Shown here one piece after another: positions 1 to 11,648 of a DNA stretch of 64,000 nucleotides. The position numbers and the translations under genes were made by a program. Source of the DNA: Helichrysum umbraculigerum (taxonomy: Eukaryota > Streptophyta > Magnoliopsida > Asterales > Asteraceae); NCBI GenBank assembly GCA_949592205.1, contig CATIUR010000003.1, positions 85,340,001 to 85,404,000 of the forward strand, written 5' to 3'. Under the pieces are notes generated by a model, which searched no databases, was not told the DNA's origin, and saw only the letters and a program-made list of their open reading frames with translations. Numbering within the stretch: the first letter of the stretch is position 1; every line of letters begins with the position of its first letter.

Positions 1-608
1 CAAGCCAATTTACTATAAATATGTAGTCTTATGACCTTTCCATATGTATCCATATTATTTAAGTTAATTATTGAAGTCAATTGAAGGGTACTATCTTAAT
101 TTACGATCTTTAAATTGTAAGGCATATAATAAAAATGCTTAAACTCTTTATAGAGTAGTAAAGATTATATTAAGCCCAGGTTGGTTTAGTTTAGCTTAGA
201 CCCGTATAGGCTTTAGGGTTTTGTTAGTTTCAGTATCTAAGTAATTTATGTATTCAGTTTCTATTAACCTATTGCAATTCTATTGTTCAATAATACTATC
301 GTTAGTTTCTACAATAATAACCATTTTTTATCGAAACAACTTATTAGAACTTCTTTTATTTCCATTATAGTCTATACAAATATCAGACAACAATGGAAGC
401 CAATAACAACTCAATAACCTTGGATTTAAAATTAAACACTTCAGATTTTGGCTGAGTAGAAGATTCCATCTCGATAATATTTGTAATATTACTTTTTTTT
501 ATTTAACATTCAGTTATTAAAGTTGGAGGTGACAATTTATGTCAGGTCGGTTCAGATTAGTTGAATCTATATTGACGGGTTGAAAGTTCTCAACCTAAAC
601 CAAACATG
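1..608. other. Flanking DNA left of the Athila-like element, no gene seen
   Basis: This AT-rich stretch has no long reading frame, no RNA gene and no terminal repeat I can recognise. It is the pre-insertion flank of the large Athila-like element. The 5-bp duplication ATTTG at 609-613 is repeated at 29861-29865, so this DNA was once continuous with what now starts at 29866. Confidence 0.6.
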
Positions 609-613
609 ATTTG

Positions 614-2612
614 TGATGTGCTAAACCTAGTTATAAAATTTATCGTTGAAAAGTAACCAAGAAAGTACCGTGCTAGACCAAAACACAACCGGACAGTGGA
701 CCCTATCGTGTAGTAGTATAGTTTGGTAAGTTCGGGTTCGAACACAGGGAACTTAGTTTAGATGATCGAGATAAGTGTGAGCAATTTAAGAAAGTAAATA
801 AAATGTGGGTGGTTTGTGTGACCGAGTTGTCACGATGCTTAAAACTAAAATTTTTAATTAAACTAGGCAGGTGGACTCTGAAGAGTCAAAGTGATTGATC
901 TGAAACTTTCAAATATTTAAAACAATACTTGCTTGGACTATTTCACTAGTGAATTCGGGGTGTGAAGTTAGATCCGGTTAAATATATGCCAAAGTAACAT
1001 CCATCAAACATAAGCTTAACGTTCGCTAAGACCAAATGTTCAACTTCAATTAACAAACCTATGATTTAATCTAGTAACGGACGTCGCCATGGTTACCAAC
1101 TTGCACAATTTAGCTTAAATCATTTAACACATTCCAAAACTACATTCGCAATTTTGTTCAATCATTTATAGACAAATAATCAATAGCAATTTACTTGGTT
1201 GAAAACGTTCGCTATATCAAGTAGTAAATCACCAAATAGTCAAATTCTTGAGATTAAGCTCAAACACACAAGGTTCTTCGATTAAACATAAATTAAGATT
1301 ATATGAGGTTACAATTCATCCACACGACAAACATTCGCTAAAATCGCTAACTTATATGTATTTAGCTCATTGTTGTTACAATCACCAAATGTTTTCTTCC
1401 ACAAATGATGGTTCATTCATAACAAACAAACTACTTTATAGGTATTTTTAATAAGCAACAAGCATTCGCTATAATCGCTTAGCTAAAATGCCACAAGTTT
1501 AATATCAACAACAAGCTAACACATACAAATTCATGGATGATTCACAAACTCAAAGCATAAATTAACACCAAAATATACACCCCTAATCAACTAGTTAGTT
1601 CATCCAAGCAAGCATAAAAGTACTAGCCAATCATAATAACCATAATCAAACAACAATCACAAATACTTAAGGAAATCATTAAGAACTTGAAATTAAATTA
1701 GATAAAGATTATACCAAAGTGATTACACCACAAATGAAACAAATGTTCTTGATGAAATGGTGTTGCTTGATGTTCTCCTCACAATCTCCAAGTGAAATGC
1801 AAGTAAAAATTGAGAGTGAAAGTGATGATTTTTGGTTGTGAGATGAAGTGGGGTTTTTTTCTTTGGAGAGAAAACCCAGTAAAAGTGAAGTGTCGTGGGT
1901 TTTTTTTTTCTTGAGAGCCAAAAACCCAGAAGATGGAAAAAAACGAAGTATATTTCTGTTTGGTGAGATGCCCCCTTCTTTTCCAGCTGAGTTCTTCTTT
2001 TTGGAGAATCCAACCAAACCTTGCAAAGCTTCCAACCATGGTGTAAAGAGAGGGAGAGAAACTTTGGACCAAAAAGGAGTTGAAAGAATTAATTGCCCCC
2101 TCATTCTCAGCTGCACACGTCTTCAATATCTTGCAGACATCCGAGCCTTATATCCAGATCTGAGAAAGAAGCACAGTACCCGCTTTTTTAACCGTTCGGC
2201 TGAACAAGAAGAGCCGATCGGCTCAGTAAGCATAACCGATCGGCGAAGTAGAGCCAGCCGATCGGCTTCTTCATCCTTGATCACACGCTTTCAACATGGG
2301 CAAGCCGCTGTAACACATTTGAACTAAACCAGCCGTTCATCTTAAGTTAGCCGATCGGCTTACCAGTGTTACCCGATCGGCTGAGCCAGTTAAGCCGATC
2401 GGCTAGGATTAGTTTCCAGGTTAGCGTAGTTCAGCAACAGCCTTCAGCTCAGATTTCGACCACTTTCACCACAATGCATGCTTTTCCAACGATTCATCCT
2501 GAGATAATTTTCCAAACGAAATAAGTACCAAAAGTTCACGAAATCTACTAAAATATATATGCAAAACAAATGATATCGCGATAGATTTATATAGACAAAA
2601 TGAGCGATATCA
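614..2612 (-). repeat. 3' LTR of the Athila-like element
   Basis: It matches 27862-29860 along its whole 1999 bp. On the plus strand it starts TGATGTGC and ends GATATCA, giving TG...CA ends on the minus strand. It holds a cluster of AGCCGATCGGCT-like palindromes at about 2191-2407. Short reading frames at 1709-2327 are not conserved coding sequence; they simply recur in both LTRs. Confidence 0.95.
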
Positions 2613-2631
2613 TATATCCCCACACTTGAAG
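2613..2631 (-). other. Polypurine tract next to the Athila 3' LTR
   Basis: The minus strand reads CAAGTGTGGGGATATA directly before the LTR start TGATATCG. This is the usual Athila-type polypurine tract and the expected start site for plus-strand DNA synthesis. Related motifs recur at 6693-6707 and 9473-9486. Confidence 0.85.
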
Positions 2632-3378
2632 TTTGCTTGTCCTCAAGCAAACCATTATTTAACCATTTCATAGCCCACTCTTGCAACATTTAGGAATGAA
2701 GATCAAGTTTACCAAATAATACTAACACTAACTACTAAAGCAATTAGGCTAGTGACACGTGTATAATCAATAGAAACTTGAGATGATAAGTTTGTCAAGC
2801 CCGAATGCATGACCTAGCACCTCACATAAGGATAAGTGTTTAATCACTCACTCTCAACCTATAAAACTACAAGGTAGGGAATTAAATGATGTAACACTCA
2901 ATCAAGCCAAGTCATGATGCAATGTTACCATAGGCTTGCAAAAGGATCAAATCTCCACCGACTTGGCGTGAGCACCAAGTGAGATCTCGGAAAAGGCATT
3001 CTAAACGTGTGTTGTAACGAATGTAGGCTAATAATGGAATTGGGTATGATAGACACAATAATTGGTGAACAGAGGTAGTCAAGACCCATGAAAGATGTGG
3101 AAATGTTACCTAATGGTTTAAACACGTGACAGTAATGAAACTTAGGATTCTCATGCTAAATCAATTCAAATCATTACTTGTTCTCGTTTATAGCTTATCC
3201 TCATCAACTGCACACAAATAACTCAAATTGATTTTTCATATTTGATTGGAATAATTACGTTCTATGACTTTCTATGAATCCTGTGTAACGAACTTTCGGA
3301 CCAACCATCCTAAACCGGATAAAGGCCTTCGGTGGCTAGGTGTAAAACACCCTCTGAGAACTACTTGTTTAGGAATTC

Positions 3379-5747
3379 TGTTGCGTCCGATTAGGTCGGT
3401 GTCGTTAACGATAACTATCCAGTTACAACAGTGGGTGTTTTTAATTTATAAAGCTGGGGCCTAGGGTTACTTATTATGCTAATCAAAGGGCTAGCAAAGG
3501 ATAAGTATGACCTAGGATCGTTCTTCAAAACGCGACAAATTGAAACTAGGGGTTTTAGAAACTTTTATGCGTTTAACTAGGTTTGAAAGAGTTGGTTTTG
3601 GTTTTGGGTTTCCTAAACTAAATTAAATTAAAAGGTGGAGGTTACTTCGGGCGTTCAGCAATTAAAGTGATTGTCTACTATGACGTGGTTTAAAAGTTGT
3701 TAAATATGGAGAGTTTTAATGAAGATAAGTTCGTAAGTTGATGTGAGCTATTACTACAATCCTTCTATCGGACTAACGCGGAGGTGTCCACAATCAGGAA
3801 AATAGAATGTCACGTGGATTGCAAAATATATTAAAGTATACACCGAAAGTTCTCTCAAATGTACACCCACGTTATCCGACAGTTAACCTCGAATCCTATT
3901 CCCCAATCTCGGTCGTCAGAGATGTCCGAATCATGGCATAGTTTGTTAAATAAACAATCTTATGAACGAGGGTTATCCTTACCGGAATAGGTTGGGCTAA
4001 CTGGTCTAGGCGGCCGGATAACGTGTCATCACTTATTCGTACGAGCTATCAACATTACTCAGGGATGCAACAAAACAGGGATGATCTATGCCACAAATAG
4101 AAACCTAAGTAATATGTTTGTTATTCGATTCATAATACAACTACCTTCGGTCGTTCTTGACTTCCATACATTTGTACTCCGCCGTAAGCGTTTCCAGTAC
4201 TATATCAAAGAACAGTCGAATATGGGCCGTCATATTATTTCACGATAATTAATGCCGTTTATATTTCACTATTATGATGATCCTAAGGCAACAATCAAAC
4301 AAGAACATGCAATAAGACGATCAAAGCAACAGTTCAACATAAGCATTCAAAAGTATTATCTAAGTCGAGGATATTCCGAAAGTTGTCTCAAAAATATCGT
4401 CTATATTAATTTAATCTTAATCTACCTCTATTCCCATGTTCCGTGTCTCTTGGATCCTATTTTGGTCTAGAGAACACCGCCCATGCCGAGCTCAATGATT
4501 CAATCTAACATAGTATAACTAAGTGACCCGTACCCTATGAGTTAGCTACATTCATTTTCGGATAAGGTTTTAGTCACAACATGAGTTGGGCAGATAAACG
4601 ATAAAGATTTAATTCCTATATCTATTTGTAATGTAAACCATCCGCAATCTCATAACATACCACATAGTCACATATTTAATACTTCCTAAACGACTATCAT
4701 AGCAGACAATTGAGTTATTTAGCTAATCATGGTAGTTCTAGCATGCATATTTAAATTTATTAAAGAAAAGAAAACAAGCATATTTAAATACGAACGATAG
4801 ATTTACACCTGGAAAGAGATACAAGTAACTCGTAGCTAAAATATGCATCCCAGAGCACCTCCGTACAAATCTTCCTCGACTAGTTAATTAGCTAGTCTAA
4901 TTAACTTGGAAGAATTACAATTACAAAGAAATAAAGATATAGAAATGTGTGTTTTCCAAAGTGTGGAATATATATGGTGCATTTTCAAATGAACCCCCAT
5001 GGCTCCTATTTATAGGAGAGTTTTGGTGCACGTTAGCAAGTAGAAGCTCAAAATAGCAAAAGGTGAAAAAGGTAGTGGCACCGGGTACGGGCATATAGTG
5101 GCACGAGGTACGTAAAGTTGTGGAAAGGTCTAGCACCGGGTACGTAAAGTTGCGGAAAGGTGTAGCATCGGGTACACGCAAGGAACAAAAAGAGGGATCT
5201 GGATGGGGGGTGGCAGCAGCCAGCGGCTGGCTGCCACCAGCCCCGGTTCGTCGCCCGTTGCCTCGTTGCTCGTTTCGCGCGTATCTTCTTCATTATGCAT
5301 CCGTTTGCATTGATTCTTTTTTTTGTTGGATTTGTAATTCAAAAACGAAGACTTTGATGAAAAGATATCCCAAAAATATATCTCTGAACTTTAGATGTGT
5401 CGTGCGAATCGTTTGGATTTTCTGGCGTACGTAGAATCTTTATTCTTCGTCCGTTTTTGTTGATTCTTCTTCTGTTGGATTCGTAATTTGAAAACGAACA
5501 TCTTGGTAAAGATAGATGTTGGTGATGGGCCTTTTGTATTGAAATCTCGTTTTGATGTCTTGAATCTTCAAACGTGCGTGAAATCTTCGTTTTTCGGCCG
5601 TTTCGCTTGATTTTGCTCGTGCAACCTTGTTTTGATCTTCTTAGCATATTATCAATGATTTGTGCGTTGTTTGAGTCCAAATGCCAAGTATTGCTCCAGA
5701 ATGAGAGAGATATCGGTGGTAAAAACGTGACTTTTTACGCGATATCA
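3379..5747 (-). mobile_element. Solo LTR of a second Athila-type family
   Basis: The 2369-bp segment starts TGTTGCGTCC and ends GCGATATCA on the plus strand. It is flanked by the exact duplication AATTC at 3374-3378 and 5748-5752. On the minus strand it therefore begins TGATATCGC, the same start as the host Athila LTR, but the bodies are not obviously alike. There is no internal region or second LTR, so this looks like a recombination remnant. It carries a TATA box (5007-5014). It also has a short tandem tract at about 5078-5175 with a unit containing GCACCGGGTACG. Boundaries rest on the TSD and terminal similarity. Confidence 0.82.
5007..5014 (-). promoter_or_regulatory. TATA box in the solo Athila-type LTR
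   Basis: The minus strand reads TATAAATA inside the imperfect palindrome CTCCTATAAATAGGAG. It lies about 740 bp from the LTR start, a plausible U3 length, so transcription would begin near 4975-4985 and run leftward. Confidence 0.6.
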
Positions 5748-7046
5748 AATTCAAAGGCCATTTAGTTGACTACAATCATCCAACCATAAACATTAAGCTT
5801 AGTTGTTAACTTCCATTAGTTTTATTGCTTTCTACTTCAATCGTTTAACTTCAACATTCAACAATTTTCATTTCTTGCAATTTCAATCATAGAATTTAAC
5901 ACTAGAATCCCACCTTAAAACGGTTTAAGCCACATTTTAGATAAAACTCATTAAAATTCCAATTAGGCAACATTTAAGAAAAATATGTGATTTGGGTAAT
6001 GACTACACAAAAATAAGGCTAAAATTTTTAGTGGAGTGAATGTGGAAGTTTTCTAAGGGTTTCTTAGCACCAAAAATGAGTGCTAACGACCTGTGTGGAC
6101 TGGATGTAAATGGTTTAAAACAGAAAATAAGATCCCAATCCTAAGAATGCCTCATCGTCTTCGACCCCACCTATATCACATTTCTGTGATCCCACAGCGG
6201 TCTCGAGATGCATCACTAGGGCAAGTTCTAGAACAAACTACAATCACCAGCACACTCATAGCAACAAATAATGTAAACACTAAAGATAAGTGTTTTTCTC
6301 AATAAGGCTCAAATTTCTCACAATTTATAGTGGAGGCTACAAGTGTGCTAGTTATGCAATTCACCTTATTAGGTTGCTTTTTATGACACATCTCAAAAGG
6401 TTAAGTTGCAAGAGGGAAGATTAAATCACTTTCACTAGATTTTACAAGATTAAAATTTCAAAGCAATCAATCTTTCAAGGACAAGCACATTCCTAGCAAA
6501 ATATCATTTCCGACCCATCATTGGAATTTGCAAAAATCTATTGGGTCCAAGATCAATAACAGACCTAATAAGTGACCAAAGGCCCGTTAATAGGATTCGT
6601 AAAGTTCGATTGGGAAGGCAATAGACTTTTACAAACCCCAATAAAAGGCAAGAAATGACAGTTTACTAAAAATGGAATTTAAGTGAATTTGCCTCCCCAC
6701 ACTTGAGATTTGCATTGCCCCCAATGCAAAAATAATCCAATATAAGTATGAGTGCGAGAGGTAAAAAGGAACGAGAACTTCCCCGGGGGATTTGCATAAA
6801 GGCGTGGAAGCATGAGCTAGCTCTTGATAAACGGGAGATCCATTCCAGCTCGGCATGCTAAAAATGAGACAAGCAAACAAACACAAGTTTTTTTTTTAAG
6901 AAACTTTAGTAAATATAGATAATAATAATAACAAAAATAAAAATAAAAAGGGTAAATGAATGCTAATCATTCAAAGTACCATAAGGAAAAACAACAAAGA
7001 ATAGAAAATTGTTCAACAGTTACAAACTTATTTAAGGAAAATAAAA

Positions 7047-8720
7047 CTACAACCAACCCCCACCATGGGGTGGGTCTTGGGTGGGATCCTGTGGATGCTG
7101 CTGCTGATACGGTGAGGGTGAGCCAAAGAGCCAATGATGCTGAGCCTCTTGCTGCCAGTTAGATGGCTCGGGAACGGTCCACGTATGCTGCTGGGTGGAA
7201 GATGGAGGAGAGGACCAAGAAGTGCCCCAATCCTGCTGCTGCTGATGATATGATGAAGTGTGCATATGCTCCTGATGTCGCTGGAGCTCAACCAAAGCAG
7301 CATCGCGATCATAAACTGGGGCAGGGAGAATACCACCAGGCTCGCCCCAACGGGGTGGGTGATGATAAGGGGTGGGCACATGGTGGCCCATCCGCTCATG
7401 GTCGTGAATGAGCCAATCATTCTGGTATCGATTAGCTCCCAATTCGTATCTGGACTCATCCATAAAATTTACGTGCTCCCTATGCCAAGTTTCCTGTTGC
7501 TGCCACCTCCTATCCTGTTCTAACCGCATATTGTCAAAGCTTGTCATAAAGCCTTGCCAATATGCGGGTTCCCCAGATTGAGAACTCTGACCCGGAATTC
7601 TCCGACCCTGCTCCTCTTGTTCCTCCTCCTCCGCTTCCTCTTCTTCTTCTTCTTCTTCATTATCTTCATCTTCGTCGGGAACTTGTCGGGAAGTGGCCCT
7701 CTTTCTTCGGGCACCGGCCCTAGGTACGGCGAGCGCGTCAATACTGGAGGTAGCGAAAGGGATATATGTGCCTCCCTGACGCTGGACCACCCCTGCGCTA
7801 CAATACATCTCAATTCCCACAGGGAGACCCGGGTCCTCAACAAGGGTGTACGGGTGGTTACGGGGCCTCAGGTTAACCTTCAGACTTTTGGCAAATCGGG
7901 TTATAAAGTGTCCTCCACATAGCCTTGATTGCGGTTTGGCCCCAGTAGCGTAAGAATGAAGGAACTTCCCCACCACATACGGTAGGTTAATTCTTTCTCT
8001 ATTCCTAATCTTGTCCAAAAACCACAAATCAATCAATGTGACCTTCTCTTTATTAGAACCCCAAAGTGTAAGCGTAAGAGAAAGCATTTTCTGAATAACA
8101 TTGTATAATGGGAACTTGATTGTCTTAGCCAGATTCTTGCCCGAGAGGTACGGTGTATCACTGAATCTTGCCCACACCGCAAAACTACATTCCCCCTCAT
8201 CTAACCTAGCACCGGTCATGATGTACCGATCAAACCAATCTGACTCAAATTCCTCATCAGTGTAGATACCCAGACTTGCTGCAACCTGCCTAAGGGTTAA
8301 CTGACGGGGCTCCCCACCAAGTTTGAAAACCAAAAACCTCTCATCCATTTCACTAACCATGTATATCTCTAAGCTAGCTAAGAATTCCATGACTAACTCC
8401 TCATATATTGGCTCACGAATCGCAATAAGCTTTTCAAAATCGTGTACATCGAATTCTTCACCATCGAAGCGCATGGTTTGAGTTAGGGCTGTCCTGACTT
8501 TGTGAGCGTAATTGACCACATTCAGTGGGTTCTAGTCAATTACTCGCGGGTACTCACATTTCTTTTTGTGGATTTTAAACAAAGCCTCATTATTCTCAAG
8601 ATAACGACGATGATGGGGCTCAAAAACCAAGTGAGGATGGCGGTCTCGCGGAAGCAAAGCTGCGAAGACACTGAGAGGGTGTTGAGGTGCGGAGGTTTGG
8701 CCTTGGTTTTGCCTGTTTTT
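7047..8720 (-). pseudogene. Athila env-like (ATHILA ORF1-type) protein, interrupted by one stop codon
   Basis: This ORF follows pol at the place where Athila elements carry an envelope-like gene. The readable part has an N-terminal globular region of about 260 residues, rich in short conserved blocks such as FDVHDFEKLIAIREPIYEEL. A long glutamate run follows (about 7630-7690), then a glutamine- and histidine-rich tail ending near 7047. I see no signal peptide or membrane segment, so the envelope role is positional only. An in-frame TAG at 8532-8534 splits it. The frame stays open upstream to about 8744. A good splice acceptor ends at 8721, suggesting the exon starts at 8720 and that translation starts in an upstream exon. 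The apparent start at 8519 is GTG and probably not real. Similarity to the ATHILA ORF-1 family is from memory and moderately certain. Confidence 0.7.
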
Positions 8721-8750
8721 CTGCACACATAACACAACAAACATACAAAA
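8721..8750 (-). promoter_or_regulatory. Candidate 3' splice acceptor before the env-like ORF
   Basis: The minus strand reads a T-rich run, then TTGTGTTATGTGTGCAG, followed by AAAAACAGG. The AG is at 8721-8722. The open frame of the env-like protein continues right up to this site. This fits expression of the env-like ORF from a spliced RNA, as reported for some plant Gypsy elements. Confidence 0.5.
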
Positions 8751-9793
8751 TTCCCGAAATGGATGTTAGAGTTAGCACAAACTTCGCAAAATGAGCGATT
8801 AATGTCACAAACAATAACATCCCCAAGAAGCAAAACACATGAAGCTATCACCTTACCACATAGCACAAAACTAATCATGCATGCATAATCCAAACCGACC
8901 ATCACTGACAAATCTTACAATCAAAACTTAAACTTTGCAAGGAGTAGCATATAATCTAATATTAAACAACACTTGAATCATACCAATGACACATACTTCA
9001 ACGCAAGTGTGCCTTACAATCAAGATTTCATACTAAACCGAGTAACTATCACATAAGCACATAACTCTAATATCAAACATAAACTTGAATTGAGCAATAA
9101 GGATCACTCAATTGGAATCAAGATATGCATTACAATCAAAAGTTACATTAAGATAGTCAAAGTCAAAGTCAAAGTTCGACCAGAAAAAGTCAACTGTTTC
9201 TTCCCCAAATTTCACATAAACCCTAATTGCTAAATCATCCCACAAATTGAAATTAATCAATAATTCAACTATATTAAGCTTAGCAAACATGAATTATACT
9301 TCAATCAACACCAAATACCACATACAAATCACAAGATTCGGATTACCCAAATTAGCATACAAACCCTAATTTTCAAAGTACCAAAATCAAGTAAATCAAG
9401 CTAGGAATCGTGGTATAAATGAAGCATTAAGCATGTATAAAGCATAATCAACAATAAAGACCAACTAATAACATCCCCACACTTGATTTTAGCAAAACCC
9501 TAATTTCAAGTTCATACCCAAAAATCAATGGATTGAAAGATTTGAGGATGTTAAAAGTACCTTTGATGGTCTAGACATGATTATGGAGTGATTTCTTGAA
9601 AGATTTGAGTTTAGAATATGAATTTTAGTGATTTGGGTGTGGTGGATCGGGTATAGCAGAGAGACAAAGGAGAGAAGAGCGGCTGCTATGTGTTTGTGAA
9701 TGAGTGCATTTCCAGTGTTTTAGACTTAAAGAAAATTAGTCCACACGTATTCATAGCCGATCGGCTTAAATGACCCAGCCGAACGGCTCTCGA
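8751..9793 (-). other. Athila spacer upstream of env-like ORF
   Basis: No conserved coding sequence is visible. At 9473-9486 the minus strand reads TCAAGTGTGGGGAT, a third polypurine-tract-like motif. At 9760-9790 there are two palindromes of the AGCCGATCGGCT type. The stretch ends at the CTCGA target duplication (9789-9793) of the nested Tekay-like element. Confidence 0.6.
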
Positions 9794-11615
9794 TGTAACA
9801 CCCTCAAATTTAACGAGTTGCGGAAGCATACATTGGGTGTTACTAATCAATAAACAAAGCGCAAGATTAATAGTAAACGACCTCTAAATGAGACGTTTCG
9901 AAATGTTTTCATAAATAATAATCGTTTGAAAACCGTAGGTTTTCGTATACAAAAATGTAGTTTCCTAGAGTCCACGCGTATAGCGGGAGATTCTATTACA
10001 TAATCATAATATACAAAAGATAATGCTAAGAATCTCCGTTAAATGCAGTTTGGAAATCATGCGACTCTAGCTAGTAATCCTGGAGTGATCCTACTCCGTA
10101 AGTGTACCTGAGATACAAAGCTAAAAAGTGTCAACCAAAAAGGTTGGTGAATCTTACAGGTTTAGTATTAAATAAGCGTTATGAACCACAAGTATGTACC
10201 CGTATTGCTATCAAGCCAAGTAAGTAAATCAGTAAATCAGTACAGTGCCATGAGCTCATAAGTTGAAGCTTAACCGTGTAGTGTGAATATATCACGTACC
10301 CCCGTGAGTGCTATCCGCACACTCATATGTAACAAATACTAATATGCCTGTTTCTACGTGTAAATCAGTACGTGGTGGCGCTACCACCCCAGGCAGGGAT
10401 TGTCAGTCCCAAATGGATCCATCTACTAGTAATCGCGCTTAAGTCCATAACTAACAACTTACGAATAGGAGGCTTTCAGTGGATAAAAGTAACTCATGCG
10501 TTGTGTGTAAACAGTAAGGTAATCAGTTCAGTACATTGTGTTCATATGTAAAACAGTTGCTAAGTATCTCACCCCAAAGTATAAAAACAGTAAAAGTGGG
10601 GCTGTAAGACTCACCTGAGTCTAGTAAGTGCGTATGTGAAATCAACCAAGTAAGGCGGATGTAAGTCCGTATGTCGGTTCTCAGAACCCTGAAACCTTAT
10701 GGCGTCCGAAACGCACAAGGTTGTAAGTAAACAAGTAAATAAGTTGGTGTCTTAAAAGATCACCCATGCTAGTTGTCCACTCAACTAGGAAATGTCCAAG
10801 TGTTTGTTTAGTAATCCGTTTATAGTTTGGAAAACAAGTATAGCCCGTTGGTGACGGTTTGTAATAATAATCCAAAAGTGTTATTATTGTATGTATCGTT
10901 GAATCAGGTTTCGTTATTTGTAAGTGTTTGACACTTAGTGCGAAAAGTATTTACAACATCAAATGACGGGGGTCCGGGGGCTGCGGTTTTGAGAGCAAAG
11001 AGGAGGAGAGTGTGTGTTTCAAGTTGGTGGAAATGGGAAAAATGGAGCAACAAAAAGGGGTTTTAAGGTAGTTGGGTCATGGGTCGCGGGTTGGGTTGGC
11101 TCCGCGGGTTTGGCCGACCCATTTGGGTCTCGGGCTAACGTGTTCTTGTTTCTCAATTTACTTTACTTTTTGCGATTGATTAAATGTTTGTTCCGCGTTT
11201 TATGTTAAAGTTTATCGAAAATATTTCTAAATGGAGCGTTTTATCAAAACACTTAATAAGGGATTATAAAAATATAACTTGGGTTATTCTAGTTTGTTGG
11301 GCGTGTTTCGTGTGCTTTCGTTACTTTTGGAGTGTTTTAAATGATACGATATACGTGTAATATATTTTCACAATATATTAATACATATAATATTTGTTTG
11401 GATAATTCCACATTATTTAAAGGTTTGTCACCAACGTCCATATTAATTAGCATCGGACCTCGTCCGGTTTACAAGTGTTCGATTTAAACAAATCGCGTAC
11501 GCGTGTATGTAATTACACCAAAATGTTACATACATTTAGAGTATTACAAAACTAAATACACATAATTACAAGTAGCTTAGGCACTAATTAAAGCCCTAAG
11601 TTGGCGGGTGTTACA
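9794..11615 (-). repeat. 3' LTR of Tekay-like copy 1
   Basis: It is 1822 bp with ends TGTAACACCC...GGTGTTACA and about six mismatches to 17181-19002. Compared with the other Tekay-type LTRs here (2271-2726 bp) it lacks both the palindrome island and the GTAAGT motif. Only the start of the G-rich tract remains, near 10970-10990. Confidence 0.95.
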
Positions 11616-11632
11616 TTCTCCCCTTGTTAGGA
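11616..11632 (-). other. Polypurine tract of Tekay-like copy 1
   Basis: The minus strand reads CCTAACAAGGGGAGAA immediately before the 3' LTR start TGTAACACC. Confidence 0.85.
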
Positions 11633-11648
11633 GAATTTCGTCCCGAAA

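Larger units (their letters stand above)
2632..7046 (-). other. Athila 3' noncoding region, holding a solo LTR
   Basis: This stretch separates the env-like stop codon from the polypurine tract. I see no conserved coding sequence; the short frames here are chance. Most of it (3379-5747) is an inserted solo LTR. The remainder, 2632-3378 and 5753-7046, is AT-rich element DNA. At 6693-6707 it has a second polypurine-tract-like motif reading CTCAAGTGTGGGGAG on the minus strand. Confidence 0.7.

Noticed and set aside
1709..2327. Several 60-159 residue frames in the Athila LTR, repeated at 28957-29364
   Set aside because: They recur only because the LTR is duplicated. They overlap on both strands and shift with small substitutions, so they are not genes.
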